Shown here: piece by piece, positions 24,061 to 37,800 of the stretch
How the letters are laid out: every line of letters starts with the position of its first letter
How positions within the stretch are numbered: position 1 is the stretch's first letter
Assembly: GCA_963070105.1 (NCBI GenBank)
Contig: OY718804.1
Location: 6,285,317-6,349,316, forward strand
DNA: 64,000 nt
Direction of reading: 5' to 3'
Origin: Litomosoides sigmodontis
Lineage: Eukaryota; Nematoda; Chromadorea; Rhabditida; Onchocercidae
Made by a program: the position numbers and the translations under genes
The notes under the pieces: generated by a model
Database searches by the model: none
What the model was told of the DNA's origin: nothing
What the model saw: only the letters and a program-made list of their open reading frames with translations

Positions 24061-24883
24061 ATGGATCATCAGTTAACGGCAACACTTCTTATTCTTTTAT
24101 CATCAAGAATCTACGGCAAGTCGGAGTGTATGCAAATTGTTGGCACACTTGTTTGTCCACAAAAACCTGCACTGGCAGGAAATGTGCAAATTGATTTGAA
24201 GGACGAAGACCGTAAGATCTTTGGTTGTAGTATGTTGATTTCATATAATTATTATAATATTTACCGAGGTGAGAACAGTTATGAAGGGACTTTGTTGGGA
24301 TATCACAGATGCGCTGGTAATCGTTCTAATCTCCGGTAGCACGACGGAAATTGAAGGCAAATTTAAGGAACGTTTGGACATCTTTTATCATCATTTTAGC
24401 ATTTTCTTGTAGCCTGAATAATAAGTAGTTACTTTAACAAGTGGTCCGCCGTTCCTACTCTGAACAATCCGCTTGCAACACTGCTGAGTTTCTGCCCGCC
24501 TTTCTCAAATACTATTCTCAACTGTGTTAAATAATTCTATTGCGAAAGTTTTATTGCTAAAACGGTACTGTAGAGTTACTTGATCTTTTTGAGCACTGTA
24601 ACGTAATCGTTTTGCAGCACTGCCATGGGAGACTTACGATCAGATGGGCCGAACTTGGTCCCAGCCCAATGGTTCGTTTATGATTTCTGGATGTGGAGCT
24701 GATTTTGGTCCTTTCAACGTACCGGACCCATATATTATTATTGAGCACAGATGCCCGAGTGTTTTAGAGTCAGTAATAGGAACAAGTGGTTCAACAAGGA
24801 TGACGCAATTTGCATTAACCAAAGTGTTTATGCCAAAAATCTTGAATATTGGGAAAGTTTTTTTAGATGATTCGGATTTCTAA
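24061..24883 (+). CDS. Transthyretin-like (TTL) family secreted protein
   Basis: Member of the nematode transthyretin-like family, small secreted beta-sandwich proteins; a few, such as C. elegans TTR-52, bind surface lipids, while most have no known role. Exon 1 (24061-24211) encodes a signal peptide (MDHQLTATLLILLSSRIYG) and the first strands (IVGTLVCPQKPALAGNVQI). Exon 2 (24618-24883) follows a TTTTGCAG acceptor. The split codon restores DEDPLPWETYDQMGRTWS, then NGSFMISGCGADFGPFNVPD, YIIIEHRC and the family-typical end ILNIGKVFLDDSDF. Total about 138 residues. The reading-frame ATG at 24061 is used. Paired cysteines (Cys in the first strand, GCG, HRC) fit the family. AATAAA at 25268 is a possible poly(A) signal. 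Specific function is unknown. Confidence 0.9.
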
Positions 24884-25781
24884 AATTGAATACTGTTCGA
24901 AAAGATTTCTCGTAGCAAGTAATGTCACCTTAATCTATTGGCAAACAAGGTGAGAAATTCCTGGATCTTATGAAACACGATAGTTGATCTTGGTACTCTG
25001 GAATAGAAAAGTCAAGAAATGGAATGAGAAGGAAAATTGAAAAGAAGAGAAAAATATAGTAGTTAGCAAAATGACGCTGCTAGAGATTACAAGCCTCCTT
25101 ATGAAAGCACTTTTAGCTTGTTTGTACATATTGCAAATTACTTGAATTTTCAAACATCTGGTTTGTTGCAAATTGTGCTTTATGATATACTATAACTTTC
25201 GCTCACTGCCGTTGTTACAACATTGTGCAAGATTTGTTACATTCATCAGCTTTTTTCCGTAAATACCAAATAAAGATTGAATTAAATTTTAATTTATGAT
25301 ATTGTTAATGATGAATAAAGGAATAATGATCATCTTTTTGATTAAAATAGAAATTGAAAGGTTCACACGCATAAGAGGACCGGTCCTTTCACTAAAAGTC
25401 TGGCACAAGTACATGTGCCTTTTCATAATGACCTCTAAGTGCCTCCTTCTAGATGATATGAAAACGTGTAGAATTATCTCACAAATTTTATTGGAGGAAA
25501 AAACACTTCGCATGCTTGTTTTAGTATCGTACAACTGTTTACACTGAACTCGATATTGCTGATTAAATTATCCCCACTGGATGGAAGTTTCCGGTTATGC
25601 ATCATTGTTTAATGTTGTCATGAATATATCAGACTGCAAGAGAGTTGAAAAAACCAGTTTGGGAGAAATGGAAAAGAACAAAGGAAGATATTTGTTTACC
25701 CGAGAGCTGTCTAGATTGGACTAGACTGTTAAATAAAGCCTGAATAGCTTGGAATAAGCACATAAAATTGTTGTATACGTA

Positions 25782-27794
25782 ATGCTGCTGCCATCGACTT
25801 TCACTGTAATAGCATCACCATCGTTGCTATTATTGCAACTGCCGTTTCGATCATTAACAATCGTCCTGGAAACCAATATATGTTCCCTATCCAGTTTTTC
25901 AGTCCTCGTGGTACCATCCTTAAGACTATCATTATTACCACTCATTTCGGTGGTATTAACGAATAAGTACCAATTCTTGAATTCAATAGATTTTTTCAAT
26001 GCAAATTTTGTTAACATCAGCGAACCACTTCGAATTTCCATCAATGATCAGCATTTTTCATTAAAGGTTTGTGGAAATTTAAAATTTGTTGGAATGTATT
26101 AAGGCCCCGTTATGTGCTCACCAAGTAGTATGATAAATTTAAACAGCAGCAGCTTTCCAGAGGAGAAAGCGAGGTTCTGCAGTGATTTCCGAGAAGGATA
26201 AATGGTCAAACGGACGCATTCCATACGTTATTTCTTCCTCATATAGTAAGCTTATCATTTTGTGCCATATTTAATCATATCATCAAGGCTGTTCAACTTC
26301 CTGTCTCGAAACGTCGCTTCCTGTTTGAAATATAGCGGGCATAAACCATATATCTTTAGCAAGAATGACGCGTGTTTCTAATTTTGAAAGGGGAACACTC
26401 TAAAATTTAACGACTGACTATGAAGTTCCTACTTTTCAAAACCTCTCTACTCTATTTGTATGTGTAAGTCAGTCACATCAAATACGAAACGAAATGAATA
26501 CTTTCGAAAAATGGAACTTACAGCTCCCTACCAGCGCGCTATAATTGCTCGTGCAATGGCCGCTTACGCTGCACGGACTTGCATTCGCTTCACCCCTCGT
26601 GAACCATTTGATAAAGATTACATCATTATCTCCAAAGCTAACGGGTAATTCATTCTTTTCCTCATTACCCACTTCCTCGATCAACAACCAACAGTCTGCT
26701 TCGTAGGAGATTTGAAAGTTGCCAACGTGAACATTTAGGTACACCAGCGCTACTAGCGAATATTCTGCCCACATTCTGTTTGCTCTACTACCAGAAAGCA
26801 TCATTTCCTTGTTTTTTCAATGCAGTGACCGAATGAATTACAGATGTTTCGCAGACTTTGCTCATGTTGGAGGAGGTCCACAACAAGTATCGCTTGATGA
26901 TGAATGCATAAGCTATGCAACAGTAATTCATGAATTCATGCATGTGATCGGTTTCGTTCATGAACATCAACGCGGCGATCGCGATTATTTCGTTAATATT
27001 TTGTGGCAAAATATTATACCTGGCAAGTTTTTCTTGTAATCCAAATTGATCCTAACTCCCTCCTAAACATCTCTTTTTTGATTATTTTCCTCTCATTTTT
27101 CCAATTACTAACCAACACTGCACTCGTCATGATTTTACGAAACTTATTCTTCAGTCCATTCTTTCAGTCTTTGCGAACTTTCTTCTGCGTATATGTATGA
27201 CTTCTCTTCGATAAGTTTTTCGAAATTTCTGCCAATAGTTCTACTATTGGCTAAAGCATTAATATTAGCTACAGCCAATTTAAAAATTAACTGTGTGACT
27301 GAAACAGGAAAAAACGCGAAAGTCGCTTTCACCATTGTCTATTAAAATGAAGGGAAGGCTTACACTTCAACTGAATCTATGAGAATATCTTACCGCATGT
27401 TGCTTTTTTTCGGTTCCTTGGTTCTAAAATTCAGCGCGTTGGACAGACATGTGAATCTAAACTACCTGCCATACCATAAGCAGAATCATGTGATTTTTGA
27501 TGCACACGTATACTTAAAATTTTAGAAAAGCTTACAGAAATTCCAATGAATGAAATTGTCCCTTCCTCTGCAGGTGCTAGCATCGATTTCGAAAAGCTTA
27601 CTTCAATAAGGCTATCGTATTATGGTGAAAGTTACGATTATTTCTCTATCATGCATTACGAATCAATGGAAGGTAGTCGTAATGGGAAAAATACAATAGA
27701 AGCAAGAATTAAAGCAGTTACTCCATTGATGGGCAAAAGTGTTGACTTTTCATCAAGTGATATTAATAGAATTAACCGAGCTTATAAATGTTAG
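25782..27794 (+). CDS. Astacin-family zinc metalloprotease, secreted zymogen (NAS-like)
   Basis: Secreted endopeptidase of the astacin (M12A) family. Exons: 25782-26066, 26161-26245, 26524-26644, 26826-27022 and 27574-27794; about 302 residues, phases consistent. The N terminus is a Leu/Ser-rich hydrophobic leader and propeptide of 95 residues ending HFSLK. Exon 2 starts with RRKRGSAV, a furin-type site before the catalytic domain, followed by [14 protein letters not shown]. The zinc site is [15 protein letters not shown] (His199, Glu200, His203, His209) and the Met-turn is SIMHYESM. The protein ends at RINRAYKC with no EGF, CUB or ShK domain. Intron 4 begins GCAAGT, a GC-AG intron; the nearest GT alternative leads to an in-frame stop. 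The first exon is also open on the opposite strand and has odd composition, so the true N terminus is less certain than the rest. Confidence 0.88.
27023..27573 (+). other. GC-AG intron of the astacin gene
   Basis: The exon ends ATACCTG and the intron starts GCAAGT, which is the consensus donor with C at position 2; it ends CTCTGCAG. Only this donor keeps the [10 protein letters not shown] frame typical of astacins at this position. A GT four bases downstream would give AAG TGC TAG. Confidence 0.75.
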
Positions 27795-28259
27795 AATTTC
27801 TTTTTGCATGGCTAGTATAATATAAGGTTTTTCTATTTTCCAATGAAGATCCAGAAAGCAGAACAGTAAACAGGAAGATATGCAATATTTATAAGTTCAG
27901 GGAGACATCTTTTGTTAATTGTAATATTATTAATATTCAAGATAATACACATGAATCCAAAGACGATCTATTTTCGAAACCTCCAATCATCAAAGCTGAA
28001 TAAAAGAAGATGCAACGTTATTTTTACTCAGTTTCCTCCCCTCATTTGACTCAATGCATTACATCAATTCAGTATCTGATGCTAATAGAATGTAACCTAA
28101 AAGAAAAAAGGAGAAAAAGGCCTATTGAATATGAAAATACTACAATGAACATAAGCAAATAAATTCGTTTAATCAGTGTAGTTCGTGATGTTTTTGAATC
28201 GGAAATTATAGAAAAAATAAATATTAAACGATCGCTGCACCATATCATGCGTAAATTAC

Positions 28260-29358
28260 TCAGTCAGCAGTAGACTTCGAAAATTGAACGCGTTCCACTT
28301 TTACCTGATCGTCAACTAATCGATAAAGATACGTAATAAGTGTTCCTATTTGCACGTCCAATAATGCGAATGACGGTATGACATCACTAAATGATTTTTT
28401 TTAACTTGAGCGATTAAAACAATGACTAACTAATGCATATGTAAGGCATACATAATTTACTGAAACCTTAAAGACATGTCAAATTTAGCACTACCTTTGT
28501 ATGGGTGAGAAAGCTCCGGTTGCAGAACCAGGATTTACATAAAATCGTCCCTCATGTTGGAATGTTTGACACTCATGTGTATGTCCGGTTATCAAGACAT
28601 CCACATCCATTTGTCGCGCTAACATTTCTAACCTCTAAAAATATTTACCTTCAAAATATTACCAAAAAAATAATATTGAAAAGATCCTGAAATATGCTAC
28701 CCTTTTGTCGCCCCAGGGCACAATTTGATGGCCGTGACATAAACCAATTCGAAACTGCCCAACTGTAATAACTTTGGTGTCGGGGTAATTCGTTAGAACA
28801 TCGTCGAAATCTCCACGAGTCTGAAATAACGCGGCTAAAACGAAAAATCACTGTATTTCGTCTATTCAATGTAATGTTTCTCGTTAATTATAAATACAAC
28901 TTCAGTCGGACGATAATCTTCCAACTAATAATTTGTTCTTAATCTCTATTATGATTTTCTCAACAACAATAACCGTGTAAATAGATGTCAAAAAAAAATT
29001 TGCGAGTGTACAGAAAAACATTTCAAAAAATTGCCACGATAGTCTGTCATTTATAAATCCCTTTAAAAAAAATCCATGTCCGAAGCTAAAGTCCAGGACT
29101 TACCACATGCACATCAGACGCCAATGACTTGAGATAATCGAACGTTTCACGTGTGCACAAATTACCGGTACATAAAACGTGCTGCATTTTGTTTGGTACT
29201 AATAATTTACGAAACTTCGCTGGTATATTATGACTTCGATGTGGTATGTGAAAATCACCGATAACAAGGACTAACTGAAAAAACAAACAACATAGACCAC
29301 ATATAATAAAAAACAAGCAGAAGGAAGAATGTGTAAAAAAGGAAAGTGACCAAACCAT
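28260..29358 (-). CDS. VPS29: Retromer subunit VPS29
   Basis: Core subunit of the retromer cargo-recognition trimer (VPS26-VPS29-VPS35) on endosomes. It has a metallophosphoesterase fold and acts as a scaffold. Exons: 29104-29274, 28701-28820, 28495-28634 and 28260-28386, with a first exon that may be only the ATG at 29356-29358 before a GTTTGG donor, which would give [14 protein letters not shown] as in human VPS29. Key segments: [85 protein letters not shown] and [11 protein letters not shown], ending [10 protein letters not shown]. About 186 residues (human 182). The first exon is the weak point: the donor is poor, and a longer N terminus like the human alternative isoform cannot be excluded. 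Confidence 0.93.
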
Positions 29359-32041
29359 AATTGGATCGAAAATGAAGTGATTCCAAAAGTTCTTTATAAT
29401 TCCATTAATCCAATGTTCCAGGCGAACCGCTCATAATAGCATCGCAAAAAAAGCCTAAAACTGACTTTTGTAAAAATCTCCAAGCAAAAACATCTTCTAC
29501 CCTAACATAGCAAAAAACACAATGAACCGACCACCGTTGACCACCTTCGGCCCTTTTACAGTTTTTCCATATCAACAGACCTATCGTATTCAAGTTATCG
29601 GTGGCAAAAACCAAACAAAATAGAGCAACTCCATGCCGAACATTTCCGATATTCTTAGTCGTACGTGTTAGCAACTCGTATCTCTCATGTCAAACCCCAT
29701 CATCCCCTATACTGCAAACTTTGAGACGTCCTCTTTCCCTCTCCTGGCAACAGGAGAAGGAATGAATGAATGGTGAGGGACGCTGCTGCTGCGATTCACT
29801 TTCGGAGCAACACTTATCGGTGCAGCACTTCGAGAAGCACATTTGAGAGTCCAGCCGTCTGTTCCTGAATTATCTCTTTGCATGCTCTTTTCAGAATACT
29901 TTTTCCGTAGCTTCTACGCAACCATTCAACTGAAAATGCGGGCAGTCAGGCTGCCTACACGGATGCTTTGCACTTAAACCCTCTGGTTATGTAGCTCGAC
30001 CTTCTTAGCATCAAAACAGCCCACACTTTCAGATTCTCACCTGGCCCTTCTAAGGCCTTCTAAGATCCGATGCTCAGAAAAGTTAAGGCCATTGTGGTCA
30101 TGCGTGGTCAACGCTTGCGTCATTCCTTACTTCCTCACATCCTTTGCACATCTCACCCCACTACCGCTACTCCGTCCCATCGAGAAAATCGGATTATTCA
30201 GGACAACTACTAACAATTCACAACATGTCGTTATTCGTCTGTTCTGAATGAATGCACGTTACAGGGAGGATGCGAAACATTCGGAGAAATATTATGTCGC
30301 AGCGTAAACAGAGAAATGAATGATTGTAAAGGAGTGGCAGGATGTCATAGTACTGTGGGTTTGAGAGAGGAGGAGACGGCGTGCTGAGGGGAGGTCTCGT
30401 AAACAAGCCGTCTCGTGCATCCTGCAGGTCAAAGGTCGAAGGAAACGGTGGTGTTAGCACGTATCGCATAGTTCAGAGAGGTCACGGGATGCTGTGAGAA
30501 TTCACGGACTTTTCTTGCCGCAATGAGAGGATGGGGAGGGGGGGGGAGGGTGTTGGGGGTTGGATTACCGTAAGGTTGCCACCATTCGGATTATTCAACT
30601 TCCGCACCCTTCACTGCTTGTCCTCGTCCGCGTACAGTTTTTTCCTCCTGCATGATGGCCCCCTCCTGCCGGCAACGCGCAACACAGTTACACGCACACC
30701 TTTGTGGCGTATGTTTAGTCATAAGTGCAAATTCTGCATGCACTTGCACGACTGCGTTAACATCCTAATCGGTTCACACAGCGAGCTGTTATTAATAGGG
30801 CAATGGATTAGTTGCAGTTGTTTATGACGCTTCAATAATGTGTGTTACGCTAAGATCACGTGCACAGCGTGCAACGCACTCACAACTATATGATGCAGTG
30901 AAGAAGTGCGTTGTTTGCCACACATTCGCACGTGACGCGTTTCACACGGGAGAGATCGCGAGCGAGCGGTGAGGGGCGTGATGGACGTAGATAGATATTA
31001 TTCCTCAAATTCTGTGACATGGCAGTGTTGTGCAGCGGAGAAAGTTGTGGTTAACGAGGAAGGTTGAGTTACAATCAGATTTATTCCACCCCCCGCGGTA
31101 TCGCGGTGTTCGGAGGAGGAAGCACCAGTTGGTGGCTTGTTTCTCTGTAGCGGATGAGGCGTTATGTGTTGTGGTACTAGTGGTAGTGTCTCATCCGCGT
31201 CACCCTCTTTCCCCTATTATTCCGATCGTCGCCACCCCCTATTAGTTCGACGACTAGGCGATCAATACATCACTGAGTATCAATCAATTTTCCATCCTGA
31301 GCGTCAGCCAAAGTTCGTTCTTCATTCTCTTCGCGAACTACGATTCGCAGCGTCTCGTAGCTGCTTTCCTTTTTTTGCCGGTTTTCCGTCCGGTTATGAT
31401 GGTTCCCGCTGTTGTCACTGGATTCCTTCCGGACATTCCCGAGCAGATTTCGCAACTTTTCCACCAAAATTTAGCAAAAGATGCGTAATTTTACGATTTT
31501 GCATGCTTTCGGTGAGAAATGCAAAATCAGCCCGCAAGATTTGCTGGCGAGTTTTTCGTAAAATTTACTGCTTTCATTCCACACTTTAGTTTTTAATTAT
31601 AATTCGAGCCTTTAACGGTCGTGAATACACCTCCAGGTTGTTTTTCCAATCTCTTTGTTTTTTTGGAAAAGCGTATCCAACTTTGTGACCAGCAAAACTC
31701 ATGAAGGACTTCCATGGAGTTGGTTATAGAAATAGTGGGAAACGGCAATAGTATAAGAGGATGAAGAGAATTAGACGGTTATACGGTAGTGGAAGTGCGT
31801 TATCGAGGATGAAAAGTGCACGAGAGAGTATGTTAGTGCACGTGATATGAGGATGTTGTTGGGTTCAGGCTGCTAAAAAAGAGTTGCTTCATTGTCATTT
31901 AATTTTTAATTTTAAAGAGTGAGCGGGAAATATTGTACGTTTTCATCCTTACATGCTTGCTCCTTTTGAAGTGAATTAAGTAAGGGTAAAGTGAGTGAGT
32001 GATGTGCTTGGAAAAGCGGATGTTCTCTTAGAGGAGGCAAG
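29359..32041. other. Less AT-rich intergenic block between VPS29 and histone H3.3
   Basis: By eye this block, especially 29700-31500, is richer in G and C and in CG dinucleotides than the rest of the window. It contains runs of CACG/CGTG, a G-rich tract at 30530-30562 and pyrimidine-rich patches. Several open frames overlap on both strands (for example 30531-30827 and 31164-31589, plus), but their products are Arg/Ser/Pro/Cys-rich with no recognisable domain and no clear splice structure. It lies between two divergent gene starts (VPS29 minus, H3.3 plus), so a promoter role is plausible. Confidence 0.45.
30530..30562 (+). other. G-rich tract with G-quadruplex potential
   Basis: Contains GGGG, then a run of nine or more G, then GGG and GGGGG separated by one to four bases, satisfying the usual four G-run pattern. 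It lies in the intergenic block upstream of histone H3.3. Confidence 0.6.
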
Positions 32042-32236
32042 ATGGAAGCGGTCGACTGCCCTTTTCATCTCTCGTCCATGATGGAAGGACAAACAAAGGT
32101 TGGAAGTACTGAACTGATCGGTTACTTTAGGACATTTCTAAATAGTCTGTCGTCAGTGGTTCGAATGTTCTGGAGAATGTTTTGTTTGTTGCTTGCATTG
32201 CTGTTCTTGGAATTTTATTTCTTCAATATGCAGTAA
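32042..32236 (+). CDS. Short ORF upstream of H3.3 (doubtful)
   Basis: 64 codons starting ATGGAAGCG in a purine-rich context (GAGGCAAG before the ATG). The product begins MEAVDCPFHLSSMMEGQTKV and ends in a hydrophobic segment (WRMFCLLLALLFLEFYFF) that could span a membrane. It ends about 180 bases before the H3.3 ATG. It may be a tail-anchored micropeptide, an upstream ORF in the H3.3 leader, or chance. No homology recognised. Confidence 0.2.
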   Translation: MEAVDCPFHLSSMMEGQTKVGSTELIGYFRTFLNSLSSVVRMFWRMFCLLLALLFLEFYFFNMQ

Positions 32237-32419
32237 TATGCGAATTCTGCCAGATTGACTATTTCGCCCTTTACTTCCTAAAATCCTGAGCAAGGCAATA
32301 CATTTCGTGTCGCATGAGTAGCATATTGCTTTTAATTTGTGCAGGTATCATTTTTCAGCTACCAGTTGTTAATTCAGCTTTCGATTTCTCTCGTGAATTT
32401 TTGCTAATTGTCATCTACA

Positions 32420-33370
<951 letters not shown>

Positions 33371-34883
33371 GAAAGTTTTATTACCATCATGTATAATTTA
33401 TCATTCACAAAAATGTAATGTAACTTTTGGTTTCTTTTTTCATACTGCCCCAAACAGTTAAGCACAACAGCCCTCTCCAATTGTAAAAAATCGGATCCAG
33501 TTCTATAGTACGTCCCTACTACATTCTGAAATACTATTATATTTTCATTTCTTTCCGAAACGAATCCAATTTCCTTGTTCCCAATATTTTTTATGGAATC
33601 ACATGGTTTTCAGTTTTTAGTGTAAATTTCTTTTCTGAGAAACCTGTCTGGTCTTTTTAATTATGTATTTGTGAAAGTGACAGAATATTTCTTGTAGTTT
33701 TTTTTTATCGAGATCTCTTACCGTCGTTCAATAGATGCTTGAAATTCCCGATTATTGCGCTGTCACTAATGAAAGTAAAATGAGCATAAACTTTTTGTGA
33801 GGTTGTCGCACATGTGCAGCATTCTACTCACATGTGATATTCATTATTAAAGTCATAGCATGAAATACATTGATATGCCCAAAACATTGCAATATTTGAC
33901 CGGTATTCCGGAATCTTACAAGCCACTTTGGTTGATACACAACAGTTATGTTTTGAAAACAGGATGATTTACACTCATTGCTCATTTGACCTCACATGAA
34001 CAATAATTCTAATGAAAAGAGAATATTAATGTTTCCTTCCATTCCCAACTTGTGCATGTCAAAAGCGTGGGTTTTTTACGTGGTAAAGCTTGATGTCCTT
34101 TGATATATTAAATGAAGTCGCTCGTTCACATTTGTATTGTTATGAGTGCATTAGACGAGAACTTCCTGTATTTTGGTGTAATTCGGAAGTTAAAATGTAA
34201 GGAGAACAATTTGTGGAAATGGGAGAGAGAAGCCGATTGTTTGTACGGATTTATTGGCAGAGGACAGAATAAAAATTGGACATTTTGAGAGTCAAAAGAT
34301 TCACTTAAGACAGAACGAGTGTGCGCAGAAGAAATGAATTTTAAAGGACAGTGATTTATGGGGTGAGCTGTTGTTGTATTGGCAATTACTGTATCGTAAT
34401 TTTTTTTGTTAAAACGTATATTTTGTCATGAAGTAGACTAGGACGTTAGCAAACTCACCCAGCGTCGATCTGAAAAAGCTATCACTGACCTCTGTTCAGT
34501 CGATATGAATGCTTCTCGGTCTTGCTCGAACACCCGATGATTACGATCATTAAGCACCAACAACAATGAGATACAAAATGTGCAATGATACACAGGGAGG
34601 AAGTTTGACAGTAACTTAACACGATTTGGTTTATAAGAAGCACTGGAAAAGCTGTTTCGCTTTCCGTGTGTTGCAATCTCTTCCTGCGGGATTGAGAATT
34701 ATTGGTGCGAGAGTTTCTTATGTAATGTCATTTCTATGAATAATGCACTCTGAATTCATTTCGTGGTGCTAAAATATTGATTAACTATAAAAAATTTTAG
34801 ATTAAAATTTGATTTCCTTCCGGCTACTCAGTATGCCTGCTTAACCGTATCGCTTTATCGTATTTTAAAGTCCAACAGAGTCA
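33371..34883. other. Intergenic region H3.3 to USP30
   Basis: Holds the 3' UTR of H3.3 and the upstream region of the USP30-type gene. One minus-strand frame at 34482-34676 (64 codons) has no recognisable product. No other feature seen. Confidence 0.4.
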
Positions 34884-37800
34884 ATGAGCCATTCTCCGGG
34901 AAATCTGTGGAAATGGCAGTGGCCATTAATGAAGTGTTCGTGGAGCTGTGTGTCCCATTATCTTTTCACCAGTGTATTGTTAATGGGCAGCTTAATTGGT
35001 GCTGTCACCTATTTGTATTCAACATCTAGACGATTATCTCGCACAGCATTTCGACCTCTTGCTAGTAAGTTTTACTATGCCACTCGTATTCATTCCATTG
35101 ATAACTGATGCCATGTTGTCCCTATGTTCCCTGAATTAACCTTTTCTGCTTCGCCAGCAGATGTTTGAATTACGTTTAGGTCAGTTGTTTATCGGAAGGC
35201 TAATAACTTTTGTGGGTTTTTTAGATGGTAGTTCACAAAGCGTTCCAGCAATGTTCAATTTGGGCAATACATGCTTTGCTAATTCATTGTTGCAGGGACT
35301 TGCCAGGTATCCCCAGTTCAAATTCTGCTTATTAGATCAATTAACATGAAACTTTCTACTTTGTTTTTATCATTCTGCAGCAATATCTCATGTATTTGGT
35401 TCATTGCAGCTCAAAAGCTTTTCTAAAGTGGGTCCAGGCGATTGATACTAGACTTGTTTATGATGGTCGCGAATTGATGTTTTTGGATGCTTTAAAACGA
35501 GTTGTCCGAGGTGAGCATTCGGTAAAGGCATGAAAGTGGAATAAATTTAGACGGAAGGCTACATTATCTGTGTAGGACGCACATTTCGTACCTCTAGGTT
35601 TTTCTGCAAGTTCTGCTAAAATATCGTAATGTCTTAGCACTGGAATATATTTAAAATCAAATAAGTTGTTGTATGGTCTGTTTAAATTTGTTAACAAAAA
35701 AAATTAAAAGACTCAAATAATAACGAATGTAGTATCTTGGGATAAATAATTGGGAAATGGGATTACATATTCCAAAATTTTTATTTGTATTTTCGTACAA
35801 TGTTAATACGTCGTTTGTTTGCAGATTTAAATGATACGACAAAGGACATATGTTCCGCTGCAGATGTAATAGATACTTTACTAGCACATGGATGGTCCAT
35901 ACCACCGAATACCGAGCAGGTATCTTATGTTCTCAAATATCTAATTACTGTTTCTTGTTCTTGTTGAATGCAGTGATTAATAGACAATCTCCTTCTGTTC
36001 GTTTACCAAAAAAGAAACGTTGTTTCGTTCTACTTTTGATAAGGTGTGTGGTTTTGCGCTTTATAGGATTTGTATGAATTATTTAATGTATTTGTTACAA
36101 CGTGGGATGAAGAACTGGCGGGATTACGACACAGTCGTGAATCATCGTTGCAGGAAATTGTCGAAAACGTTGGTTTTGCATTTTATCACTTAGTGTTTCT
36201 ATAATCTCTCCAAGCCTTTTTTATTACGGTCTGTTTCTTCCATGTTCTTATCGGTTAATGGATTAATATGAATAAACAATTGGTTCATGGTTTGCGACAT
36301 CCACAGATTACTCTGACTTTCATAACCGCCGAATATGCTCTAATGGGTTATAAAGCTAAAGATGTCAAGATTAAATTGCAGGAACGTGAAAGTACAACAT
36401 CTTTAAGTCCATCAGTCAGTGATGAGGCACCATCAACTAGTAGTGCCAATATAAGCCGTCGCAATGTTGGTTATTCCACATATGTGGAAGGCGATAAGAA
36501 AATTCATGATGTTTCCCTTAACAGCACCAGTTTGAGCTCTCTTAAGCCTAGCTCATTATCATTTGAACACGTTAAGGTCTGTTTTTGTTTTTCTATTCGA
36601 TGAATATAAGAGCAGGAAGGTACTATGAAAAAAGCAGTAATCACATGATATACGCACAAGGTTACTAATGTCCGAAGTTTTTTGTTTAATTAATGCATTG
36701 TCCATACAAGCACAGTGCTTCAGATTCTCAATTCATTAAGCGTTTTTCAGAGTGTTGTAGCAGATGACAAGCTATTAAAACCACCGTGCATGGGATTATT
36801 AGCTATTCAACTTCGTTGCTGCAAGGAAGAATGCGGCTATAAGGTGTGTAAAAATACTCTTAAAGAAGCACTTCAAAGAAAGCTTCAGAAAACTTCTGCA
36901 TTTTCGTTATGTTTTCTAAGCCGTTTTACTTATATCACTATACTGCTAATTTTACACGTATCGTTGTATTATTAACAGCGATAAATTTTGTGCATAATTG
37001 TGAAAACATGGTTATTTTTATCTGTTTCAGAAAATACGTGAAGAAAAGTTTTGTGTTTTGTCACTTTCGCTCCCGAAATCGCCTAATGCGGTAGTTTATT
37101 TACATAAATAATAAATGTGATTTGAATTAATATTTATCGCAATAAATCCATCCTTTTGCAATTCAAGAAATTCGTGCTGTTTTATTGAAAAGCTGAATTT
37201 TCGGAGATCTTTTTTTCTAGTTCTGCAATTTTACTGCACTTGCTATTTAATCTATATTGATATTTAATCTTTTGAAATTGCTTTTAAACAATGATTTTTT
37301 TTTAAAAAAAGAAAAAGGTGGCACTCAGTTTTGATGTTTTGTTTTATGAGAATTTTATAGGGCTGTGCTATTATGGTGCAGGGAGTTAAAGTGAGGGAAA
37401 AGAGAAAGTCTATTTTTATTCCCCACCTCATACATCAAGAAAAGAACTAGTTTTTTATTAGCTGCGAAAAAAATTTGTTTCAGTTGCTGACACTTTCGGG
37501 ATTACTGGATACATATTTTACTGCTGAATATATTCAAGGTGCTTCGTGCGGCCGATGCTTGAAAAGGAAGGACTATTCGTCTAGCGGACTGATGAAGAAG
37601 CAAGGATTTTGTAAGGTGGTTTTAAGCGGTCACTATATTTCATATATTGCACGCTGCAATAATCAATCTACATGTGCTTCTTACGTAATTACATACATCA
37701 ATGGAAGACTTTTTGAATGCGGTGGTCTGATATTTACCTATCGTTTTTGGTATCAATTTCAATTGAAAGATGGTTTTCTTTGTGTAATTTAGCGTTGCAT

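Noticed and set aside
24640..24822. Minus-strand ORFs inside the TTL gene
   Set aside because: Shadows of the TTL exon 2 reading frame.
26478..26804. 108-codon minus-strand ORF
   Set aside because: Antisense shadow of astacin exon 3 and the following intron.
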